From NCBI RefSeq assembly GCF_946479715.1, contig NZ_CAMLHF010000176.1, positions 1-11,701 on the forward strand: a DNA stretch of 11,701 nucleotides, given 5' to 3'. This DNA is from an uncultured Pedobacter sp. Lineage in GTDB: Bacteria > Bacteroidota > Bacteroidia > Sphingobacteriales > Sphingobacteriaceae. Shown here in pieces: positions 1-7,206 of this stretch. Within the stretch, counting starts at the first letter, position 1, and every line of letters begins with the position of its first letter. Under the pieces are notes generated by a model. The model was not told where the DNA came from. It saw only the letters and a list, made by a program, of their open reading frames with translations, and did no database searches. Both the position numbers and the translations under genes were made by a program.

Positions 1-1539
1 ATAGATCAGATCAGAATCTTTATTGTTTTGGCTTTTTGCATTTTGTTAATAGCATGTGTTAATTTTATGAACCTTTCTACTGCAAGATCCGAGAGAAGAT
101 CAAGAGAAGTTGGTGTGCGTAAAGCTATTGGTTCTTCAAGAAAATCACTTATTGGGCAGTTCCTATTAGAATCTATGATACTTTCCCTTATGGGGATGCT
201 GGTTGCTTTTACTTTGATAGAAGTAAGCCTGCCGTATTTTAATAATCTGCTCAATATTCAATTAGTTATTAATTATCAAGACTGGAAGTTTTGGAGTACT
301 CTGGTAGGTTTAACCATAATTACGGGTTTTATTGCCGGAAGCTATCCGGCTTTCTATCTTTCTTCATTTGAACCGGTTAAAGTATTAAAAGGGTTTAATG
401 TATCCGGAGGTTCATCAATATCTGTAAGAAAGATATTGGTGGTATTTCAGTTTGTATTTGCGGCATGCTTAATTATATGTACAGGTGTGATTTACCAGCA
501 ATTAAATTTTATTAAGAACAAACCTATAGGTTATAACAGAAATGGCCTTATAGAAATACCTGTTCAGGGCAATCTAAAAGGAAAAGCGAAATTGGATCTT
601 GTAAAAGATCAGCTTTTAAAATCGGGGGCTGCCACCTCAGTTACATATTTTAGTCATAGCTTAAATCAAGTTGGTGATGCCACTTTTGATTTCAGCTGGC
701 CAGGTAAAAATCCAAAAGACCTCATCTTATTTAATTACAGAGGTGCGGGTTATGATTTTACGGAAACAACTGGTGGTAAAATGATTGCCGGCAGAGAATT
801 TTCATCGCGGTTTGTAGATACTGTAAATGTTCTGGTTAATGAGACAGCCATAAAAATAATGGGTTTGAAACAACCTGTAGGAACCGTAATAAAATGGGAT
901 GATACTCCGATAACAATTGTAGGTGTAATGAAAGATTTTGTAATGGAATCTCCTTATCAAAAAGTTAGCCCCCTGGTGATGTATAACCCCAAAAGCAATT
1001 ATAATTATATCATAGCAAGGCTAAACCCTGATCAAAATCTAAGCTCTTCTGTTAGTGTGATCGATAACATCATTAAGAAGTTTAATCCTGATTTTCCTGT
1101 AGATCATAGGTTTGTGAATGATGATTTCGAATTAAAACTTCGAAACGAAAAACTGTTAGGAACGTTGTCTAACTGGTTTGGGGGCTTCGCCGTATTTATT
1201 TCTTGCCTGGGTTTATTGGGGCTTGCTTTGTTTATGGCAGAACAGCGTAAAAAAGAAATCAGCATCCGTAAAGTTTTAGGTGCCAGTACAGCAAATATCC
1301 TAACTCTTTTAAATAAAGATTTTATCAAGTTAGTTGCTATAGCAAATCTTATTGCCTTTCCACTTGCCTATATCACTATCAATCACTGGTTGTCTGCTTA
1401 TAGTTTTAGAGTCGCCATATCCATATTGCCATTTGCTGTTGCCGTAGTACTATCATTTCTGATTGCAATTTTAACAGTTAGCATACAATCTGTTAAAGTC
1501 GCTAAATCTAATCCTGTCGATGCCTTGAAATATGAATAA
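1..1539 (+). CDS. FtsX/MacB-type ABC transporter permease, C-terminal two thirds (5' end outside window)
   Basis: The reading frame is open from base 1 to the TAA at 1537-1539 and encodes 512 residues. The first residues (IDQIRIF) align with residue 278 of the next permease, so about 277 residues are missing upstream and the whole protein would be near 790 aa. Visible parts are a membrane segment at about 4-26 containing IACVNFMN, the cytoplasmic coupling motif REVGVRKAIGSSR (36-48), and membrane segments at about 51-76, 98-122 and 143-165. A second periplasmic MacB-like domain follows at about 170-385. The second FtsX block has segments at about 389-411, 437-460 and 472-496, with its own motif KEISIRKVLGAS (418-429). 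The tail is NPVDALKYE. By family it is an inner-membrane permease that works with a separate ATPase. The nearest candidate is the ATPase at 6500-7189, but another could lie upstream of the window. A 148-base gap with a strong hairpin separates it from the next gene. The substrate is unknown. Confidence 0.93.
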   Translation: MDQIRIFIVLAFCILLIACVNFMNLSTARSERRSREVGVRKAIGSSRKSLIGQFLLESMILSLMGMLVAFTLIEVSLPYFNNLLNIQLVINYQDWKFWSTLVGLTIITGFIAGSYPAFYLSSFEPVKVLKGFNVSGGSSISVRKILVVFQFVFAACLIICTGVIYQQLNFIKNKPIGYNRNGLIEIPVQGNLKGKAKLDLVKDQLLKSGAATSVTYFSHSLNQVGDATFDFSWPGKNPKDLILFNYRGAGYDFTETTGGKMIAGREFSSRFVDTVNVLVNETAIKIMGLKQPVGTVIKWDDTPITIVGVMKDFVMESPYQKVSPLVMYNPKSNYNYIIARLNPDQNLSSSVSVIDNIIKKFNPDFPVDHRFVNDDFELKLRNEKLLGTLSNWFGGFAVFISCLGLLGLALFMAEQRKKEISIRKVLGASTANILTLLNKDFIKLVAIANLIAFPLAYITINHWLSAYSFRVAISILPFAVAVVLSFLIAILTVSIQSVKVAKSNPVDALKYE

Positions 1540-1547
1540 TTGAATAT

Positions 1548-1586
1548 TGTTCATTATTGTACGGGGCATGTTCGATAATGAACATG
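1548..1586 (+). terminator. Strong hairpin with a competing alternative stem; possible terminator or attenuator
   Basis: Bases 1548-1559 pair with 1573-1584 to form a 12-bp stem (one G-U) around a 13-base loop. Bases 1567-1573 (CATGTTC) can instead pair with 1580-1586 (GAACATG) around a 6-base loop. The two stems share bases 1573 and 1580-1584, so they cannot form together. A T-rich run (TTATTTTT, 1592-1599) lies a few bases downstream. This sits right after the stop codon of the first permease and before the next start. A partial terminator or mRNA-processing structure is plausible. The gap between stem and T-run is long for a classical intrinsic terminator, so the function is inferred. Confidence 0.5.
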
Positions 1587-1687
1587 TGATGCTTATTTTT
1601 AGATGTTAATTATCTGATTATAAGCTTTGTGTGTGGTTTTTTTTAATTTGGCATACGATTAGCAACCTGAAGAGAAATCAAGGTAAA

Positions 1688-4060
1688 ATGTTCAAACTGA
1701 ACTTTAAAATCATATTGCGAAGCATCTGGAAGAACAAGGTATCTTCCATAATAAATGTTGTTGGTTTAGCTATAGGCCTTGCAGCATGTTTAATGCTGTT
1801 GCTATATGTAATGTATGAGCTGAACTTTGATAAACAGTCAAAAGATTCGAAAAATGTACATGTAGTGATGACTAATGTTCTTGACGACAAAGGAAAGGTC
1901 TTCGTAACCTTTAATGGGTCGACAACTGCTTTTGCTCCACTAATTAAACGGGAAATTCCTGAAGTGAGATACATAAGCAGAATGGACTATGGTAATACGG
2001 GGTTAATTGCAAATGGAATCAATGGATTTAAAAGGAAGTCAAAATTTGCTGAACCGGACATTTTAAAAATGTACGATTATAAATTCATTCATGGTGACCC
2101 TAAAACAGCTCTAAAAGATCCCAGATCGGTAATACTTACTGAAAGTACGGCTAAAACTTTATTCGGATCAACCGACGTATTAAACAAAACTGTTAAGTAT
2201 CAGGAGAAAGAGAATTTGACTGTTACAGCAGTTATAAAAGATCTTCCGGAAAACAGCTCAAATAGATTCGATTATTTAATGCCCTGGTCTCTGTATGAAA
2301 TAGTAGATGAGGGCGCCAGAGATTTAAACTGGAGTAATTTCAGCTTCGTAACATTAGTTACCCTTAGGCCAGATGCAAATCTTGACCTGGTTAATAAGAA
2401 AATTTATGAGGCCATTAAAAGAAACAACAAAGAGGTATCTCAACCTAATTTTCTTTTCCCATTAAGTAAAATGCACCTCTACGGAAAGTTTGAAGAAGGT
2501 AAAAGTATAGGCGGAGACATTGAACAGATCTGGCTTTTTACAGCTTTGGCTATAGGTATACTCTTAATTGCTTGTATCAACTTCATGAACATGGCAACGG
2601 CAAAGTCCGAAAAACGTGCAAAAGAAGTTGGTATAAAGAAAACGATAGGGGCGAACAGGAGGTCCTTAATTATTCAGTTTCTGGCCGAATCGATGGTGCT
2701 TACATTAATTAGTGTAATCATTGCTATTGCATTGATAGAGGTGTTTATGCCAATCTTCAACAACCTGCTGAATATTAAAATGAGCATTCCTTATTTTAGC
2801 TCTTACATCTGGTTAGGGCTTTTATCTGTTATATTACTTACGGGGCTAATTGCGGGTAGTTACCCTGCATTTTATTTATCATCTTTTAACCCTACCCAAT
2901 CGCTCAAAAGAAATGTAGAGGGCAGAAGCTTCTTTTCGCTCAGCTTAAGAAAGGTGTTAGTAATTGGACAGTTTTGTTTCACAATTATCCTGATCATTTC
3001 AACGCTGGTTATTTATAAGCAGATTCAGTTTATAAAAAATAAGCCAGTTGGGTTTGATGTAAATGCACTGGTTGAAATGCCACAGGATGGACAGCTGAAA
3101 GAGAAATTTGAGTTGCTTAAAACAAGATTGTTAAAATCTGGTGCCGTTACAAACATGTATCAGTCATCGGTTAACTTATCACATCACGGATCTAACTTTA
3201 CTGGTATAGAATGGCGGGGGATGCCAAATCCTGAAAATAAAGTGATGTTCAACAGAGTTGGAACTACTTACGATTACATCAGTACCAATGGAATTAAACT
3301 GATCAGCGGTCGCGATTTTAATAAGAAATACGCTTCCGATTCTTCTGCAGTCCTTGTCAGCACCTCTGCAGTTAAAGTAATGGGACTAAAAAAGCCAGTG
3401 GGCGAAATTGTTAAAATGTTTGATAGCAACTGCACCATCATTGGCGTTTTTGATGATTATGTATGGGACTCGCCATATCAATCAAATAATCCTATGATCG
3501 TTTATTTTAACAAAGGTGGTACAGGGGCAATTACAATGCGTTTAAATGAGAACAATAACCTGCAACAAAACATAGAAACCATTACAAGCATCACTAAAGA
3601 AATAAACCCGGCATATCCTGTAGAGATCAAGTTTATGAATTCTATATATGCCGAAAAGCTAAGTAAGGAGAAAACCCTGGGATTGTTATCTAATCTGTTT
3701 GGGGGTTTAGCTATTTTTATATCCTGCTTAGGCTTGTTTGGCTTATTATCTTACAGTGCCGAGCAGCGCACCAAAGAGTTTGGAATAAGAAAAGTTCTGG
3801 GCGCTTCAGTGGCAAGCTTAATGCAGCTATTATCACTATCGTTTGTGAAAATGATTCTTGTGGCAACCGTTTTAGCGGCTCCTATTGCATACTATGTGAT
3901 GATTAAATGGTTGGATAATTTCGAATTCCATACTACAATTTCATGGTGGATAATTGCATTAGCTGCCCTTGGTACTATAACAATATCTTTACTTACTGTA
4001 AGCTATAAGGCTTACCGAACAGCTAAATCAAATCCAATTAATGCGCTTAAATACGAATAA
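1688..4060 (+). CDS. FtsX/MacB-type ABC transporter permease (790 aa)
   Basis: This is an integral inner-membrane permease without a fused ATPase. The first membrane segment is at residues 20-42, after a basic start (MFKLNFK). The first MacB-like periplasmic domain spans about 45-278. Further membrane segments lie at about 281-303, 331-356, 375-400 and 421-443. A second periplasmic domain spans about 450-660, and the last segments are at about 665-688, 715-738 and 753-774. Coupling motifs KEVGIKKTIGAN (312-323) and KEFGIRKVLGAS (696-707) occur once per half. The periplasmic domains also look repeated: residues near 150-187 (TESTAK..LFG, then VTAVIKDLP) resemble 557-590 (STSAVKVMG, then IIGVFDD). 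The ATG at 1688 was chosen over an in-frame GTG at 1631 because the sibling permeases also begin MFKLN(L)K; a weak AAGG lies 4 bases upstream. It is closest to the permease at 7207-9585. The stop is 20 bases before the next ATG, so it is probably cotranscribed with the ATPase downstream. The substrate is unknown; drug, peptide or lipoprotein transport are all compatible with the family. Confidence 0.95.
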   Translation: MFKLNFKIILRSIWKNKVSSIINVVGLAIGLAACLMLLLYVMYELNFDKQSKDSKNVHVVMTNVLDDKGKVFVTFNGSTTAFAPLIKREIPEVRYISRMDYGNTGLIANGINGFKRKSKFAEPDILKMYDYKFIHGDPKTALKDPRSVILTESTAKTLFGSTDVLNKTVKYQEKENLTVTAVIKDLPENSSNRFDYLMPWSLYEIVDEGARDLNWSNFSFVTLVTLRPDANLDLVNKKIYEAIKRNNKEVSQPNFLFPLSKMHLYGKFEEGKSIGGDIEQIWLFTALAIGILLIACINFMNMATAKSEKRAKEVGIKKTIGANRRSLIIQFLAESMVLTLISVIIAIALIEVFMPIFNNLLNIKMSIPYFSSYIWLGLLSVILLTGLIAGSYPAFYLSSFNPTQSLKRNVEGRSFFSLSLRKVLVIGQFCFTIILIISTLVIYKQIQFIKNKPVGFDVNALVEMPQDGQLKEKFELLKTRLLKSGAVTNMYQSSVNLSHHGSNFTGIEWRGMPNPENKVMFNRVGTTYDYISTNGIKLISGRDFNKKYASDSSAVLVSTSAVKVMGLKKPVGEIVKMFDSNCTIIGVFDDYVWDSPYQSNNPMIVYFNKGGTGAITMRLNENNNLQQNIETITSITKEINPAYPVEIKFMNSIYAEKLSKEKTLGLLSNLFGGLAIFISCLGLFGLLSYSAEQRTKEFGIRKVLGASVASLMQLLSLSFVKMILVATVLAAPIAYYVMIKWLDNFEFHTTISWWIIALAALGTITISLLTVSYKAYRTAKSNPINALKYE

Positions 4061-4080
4061 CCAAATTAATAAGAATTGAG

Positions 4081-6474
4081 ATGTTTAAACTGAACTTAAA
4101 AATCGCCTTAAGAAACCTTTGGAAATATAAAGGATATACCTTCATAAATATCGCAGGGTTATCCATCGGACTGGCTGCCTGCCTGCTTATTTTTATCTTT
4201 TTAAGATACCAGTTGAGCTTTGACAAGGGTTACGAAAATGAAGACAGGATCTACCGTATCGTATCCTCCTGGACATATCCGGGCGAAAATGAATTTTATA
4301 GCAAAGGGGTGCCACGACCACTCGCAGCGGCAGTGCGTAATGACTTTCCTCAGGTAGAGCACGTTGCTGCGGTCCAGGAATCAGGAGGTATCATCAAGGT
4401 CGCGGCCACCACCGCAAGACCTGAAGTCAAAGAGGCATCAAGCGTTTATTATATTGAACCCCAATTCTTCGATATCATTAAGATCAAGTGGCTTGAAGGA
4501 GAGCCCCGCAAGGCTCTGTCGGTCCCGAACACTGTTACCCTGTCAAAAAAAACGGCAGATAAATATTTTGGAAAATGGCAGGATGCCGTTGGCAAGAACA
4601 TCAGGTTTGCAAACAGAGTAAACCTCAAAGTCACCGGCGTTTTTGAAGATTTTCCGGATAACAGCAGTTTCCCTTTCAATGTAGTTATTTCTTACCTGAC
4701 CTACAAAGACGAAAGCCTGAATAGCTGGCAATCTGTAAGCTCAAGTTCCGAATGCTATGTACTGTTAAAAAAAGGTGCCGATGCATCAGCGCTTAAAGCT
4801 CCTGTATTGAAACTTATCGATAAATACTATGAAAAAGGAAGCGTAGGCAAAGAACACCACTATTTTCAGCCCTTAAGTGATATCCATTACAGCGAAAAAT
4901 ATAGCAACTTTAACAATAAAATCATGCCGGAGGGTCAGATCATCGGGTTGATTGTTATTGGTTCATTTTTGTTGCTTACTGCCTGTATCAATTTTATTAA
5001 CCTGGCCACCGCCCAAGCAGTGAGCAGATCTAAGGAAGTTGGTATCCGCAAGGTAATGGGAAGCAGGCGCAAACAATTGGTATGGCAGTTTTTAAGTGAA
5101 ACCGCACTGATTACCATCACTGCACTGCTTATTGCGAGTGTACTTACAGAATTAGCCCTTCCGGGAATGAGAAACCTGTTTAGTGGGGATATTTCTTTTA
5201 GCCTGTTTGGGCATCCCGTGATATTCATCTTCATGGCCCTGTTGGTTTTGGTGGTGAGTTTCCTGGCTGGCTTTTACCCTGCAATGATCGTATCAGGTTT
5301 TAGTCCGGCGCTGGCGATAAAAAATAAGATCAGTGCCGCAAATGCAGGAGCACTCGGACTCAGAAGGGCGCTCGTGGTTATCCAATTTGCCATCACATCT
5401 GTGCTGATCGTAGGTACTCTGGTAGTGATCAATCAAATGAGCTATATGAGGGCCAAATCTTTAGGGTTTGATACCAATGCCATTGCCCTGGTGAATGTAC
5501 CATCCGATAGCCTAAGCCAGCTAAAATTCAACACACTAAAGGAGAAAATACTCCATATCAATGGTGTGAAAGCAGTCAGTTTTAGCAATGCAGCCCCTTC
5601 ATCCAACAGCAACAACACCTCCAGCTTTAAATACAACAGTACCAAGGACGAAAACTTTCAGCTGAGCGTGAAATCGACGGACCGCGACTACATCAACACC
5701 TTTTCATTGAAACTGATCGCAGGGAGAACCCTGTCTAAAACTGATACCCTTAAAGAAACTGTCGTTAATGAAACCCTGCTAAAAAAACTCAACATCCGCA
5801 ACCCCAATGAAATCCTTGGGAAATTTATACAAACTCAAGGCCGTAAAATGCCGGTTGTTGGTGTCGTAAAAGACTTTAACAATTTTTCCCTGCATGATAA
5901 AATAGAACCCACAGCATTGTTCTCCTATAAGGATGTTTACAATCTTATGGCCGTGAAAATGGAACCGGGCCAGCTTCTTCAGGCCATGAAAGCCATTGAA
6001 AGCGAATGGAACGGGACATTTCCTGATTATGTGTACAGTTCCAGCTTTATGGACGATCAGATCAGCTCATTTTATGAGACAGAGCGGGTTATGAGCGTAC
6101 TTTTTAAAGTATTTGCAGGGGTGGTCATCTTCATCTCCTTCATAGGCCTGTTTGGATTGATCTCCTTCATCGCCACACAGCGGACCAAAGAAATAGCCAT
6201 CCGAAAAGTACTTGGAGCATCGACTGCAGAACTCATCAGGATGCTGAACAGTTCGTTCCTCTGGATGGTGCTGATCGCCAACCTCATCGCCTGGCCTGTC
6301 TCTTATATATTTGTTTCCAAGTGGCTTCAAGGCTTTGAGTACAGGGCACCGCTCAGTATCTGGCCCTTTATGATCGCCATGCTGCTTTCTATTGTCATTA
6401 CCCTGATCACTGTAAGTCTGAGGTCCTACAAAGCCGCCAGTACCAACCCAATTGATGCCTTAAAATACGAATAG
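4081..6474 (+). CDS. Divergent FtsX/MacB-type ABC transporter permease (797 aa)
   Basis: It has the same overall plan as its neighbours: basic start MFKLNLK, first membrane segment at about 21-43, periplasmic domain at about 45-284, and segments at about 286-308, 336-360, 378-403 and 428-451. A second periplasmic domain covers about 455-670, and the last segments are at about 674-697, 724-746 and 758-779. Coupling motifs are KEVGIRKVMGSRR (318-330) and KEIAIRKVLGAS (703-714), and the tail is NPIDALKYE. It differs from the other three permeases in several places. AGFYPAMIVSGF (396-407) replaces their AGSYPAF(Y/F)LSSF, FISFIGL (684-690) replaces FISCLGL, and the periplasmic domains match them only weakly. 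Hand counts give higher GC in several stretches (35/60 at 4321-4380, 34/60 at 6241-6300) than in sampled stretches of its neighbours. It lies 20 bases after the preceding gene and 25 before the ATPase, so it is probably in the same operon. It belongs to another branch of the family and may have entered the cluster separately. Confidence 0.95.
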   Translation: MFKLNLKIALRNLWKYKGYTFINIAGLSIGLAACLLIFIFLRYQLSFDKGYENEDRIYRIVSSWTYPGENEFYSKGVPRPLAAAVRNDFPQVEHVAAVQESGGIIKVAATTARPEVKEASSVYYIEPQFFDIIKIKWLEGEPRKALSVPNTVTLSKKTADKYFGKWQDAVGKNIRFANRVNLKVTGVFEDFPDNSSFPFNVVISYLTYKDESLNSWQSVSSSSECYVLLKKGADASALKAPVLKLIDKYYEKGSVGKEHHYFQPLSDIHYSEKYSNFNNKIMPEGQIIGLIVIGSFLLLTACINFINLATAQAVSRSKEVGIRKVMGSRRKQLVWQFLSETALITITALLIASVLTELALPGMRNLFSGDISFSLFGHPVIFIFMALLVLVVSFLAGFYPAMIVSGFSPALAIKNKISAANAGALGLRRALVVIQFAITSVLIVGTLVVINQMSYMRAKSLGFDTNAIALVNVPSDSLSQLKFNTLKEKILHINGVKAVSFSNAAPSSNSNNTSSFKYNSTKDENFQLSVKSTDRDYINTFSLKLIAGRTLSKTDTLKETVVNETLLKKLNIRNPNEILGKFIQTQGRKMPVVGVVKDFNNFSLHDKIEPTALFSYKDVYNLMAVKMEPGQLLQAMKAIESEWNGTFPDYVYSSSFMDDQISSFYETERVMSVLFKVFAGVVIFISFIGLFGLISFIATQRTKEIAIRKVLGASTAELIRMLNSSFLWMVLIANLIAWPVSYIFVSKWLQGFEYRAPLSIWPFMIAMLLSIVITLITVSLRSYKAASTNPIDALKYE

Positions 6475-6499
6475 AATTAAAACATAAAAACATAATCTC

Positions 6500-7189
6500 A
6501 TGATAGAATTAAAAAATATAGAGAAATATTACGCTAACAAAGGGGTAAAAAGTTACATCCTTCGTCACGTAACCACAAGTATAAAACAGGGTGAATTTGT
6601 TTCCATAATGGGGCCATCTGGTGCCGGAAAATCAACACTGCTTAATATATTGGGGATGCTCGAAGAGCCTACCTACGGACAGTATGAATTTATGGGTGAG
6701 GATGTAGTTTCGCTAAACGAACGTAAGCGCATAGAGCTATACCGTAACCATATTGGTTTTGTATTTCAGGCTTATCACCTTATTGATGAAATGACGGTGG
6801 CCGAAAATATTGAAGCCCCATTATTGTATAAAAAAGTTCCGGGTTCTGAGCGCAAAAGCCGCGTAGCTGATATTCTGGATAGATTTAATATGGTGGCCAA
6901 AAGTGATCTTTTCCCAAACCAATTATCAGGAGGTCAGCAGCAGCTTGTGGGTATTGCGCGGGCATTAGTGGCACAGCCATCTATCATTTTAGCTGATGAG
7001 CCTACTGGGAACCTGCAATCGGCACAGGCTTTACAGATTATGGATCTGTTTAAAAAGCTAAATGAAGAGGAGGGAATTACCATTGTTCAGGTTACGCATT
7101 CTGAAGTTAATGCTGCCTATGGTAGCCGCATTCTGCATTTATTGGATGGGGTTATTAAGGAAGACGTTGTGGTTCAACAAACTGTTTAA
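6500..7189 (+). CDS. ABC transporter ATP-binding protein, LolD/MacB-type (229 aa)
   Basis: This is a cytoplasmic ATPase that would drive the neighbouring FtsX-type permeases. All core ABC motifs are present: Walker A GPSGAGKST (38-46), Q-loop glutamine Q90 (FVFQAYHL), signature LSGGQ (142-146), Walker B SIILADEP (161-168) with catalytic E167, and switch histidine H200 (QVTHSE). The length is typical of the stand-alone LolD/MacB/FtsE-like group. Three positions depart from the usual sequence. LSGGQQQ is followed by LVGIARA where RVAIARA is common (L149, G151), and the D-loop reads GNLQS instead of GNLDS (Q173). Because the catalytic residues are intact it should be active. The ATG follows an A-rich leader with no Shine-Dalgarno sequence, usual for Bacteroidota. 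It is the only ATPase gene in the cluster, 25 bases after one permease and 17 before the next, which suggests that it serves several of them. Confidence 0.96.
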   Translation: MIELKNIEKYYANKGVKSYILRHVTTSIKQGEFVSIMGPSGAGKSTLLNILGMLEEPTYGQYEFMGEDVVSLNERKRIELYRNHIGFVFQAYHLIDEMTVAENIEAPLLYKKVPGSERKSRVADILDRFNMVAKSDLFPNQLSGGQQQLVGIARALVAQPSIILADEPTGNLQSAQALQIMDLFKKLNEEEGITIVQVTHSEVNAAYGSRILHLLDGVIKEDVVVQQTV

Positions 7190-7206
7190 AGAATAACCGT
7201 CTGGAC

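Noticed and set aside
1631..1687. In-frame GTG at 1631 as a longer start for the second permease
   Set aside because: The extra 19 residues (MWFFLIWHTIS...) are absent from the sibling permeases, which start at MFKLN. The ATG at 1688 matches that pattern.
1588..1687. A separate -7/-33 promoter before the second permease
   Set aside because: The near matches AAGCTTTG (1622-1629) and TTAATTTG (1643-1650) each miss the TAnnTTTG consensus by one base, and no TTG stands at the right distance upstream.
4935..5234. Minus-strand frame of 99 codons within a permease gene, and similar antisense frames at 1104-1328, 8040-8303 and 9102-9404
   Set aside because: They lie opposite the conserved FtsX membrane and coupling regions and recur at equivalent places in the paralogues, as expected from mirrored codon patterns rather than real genes.
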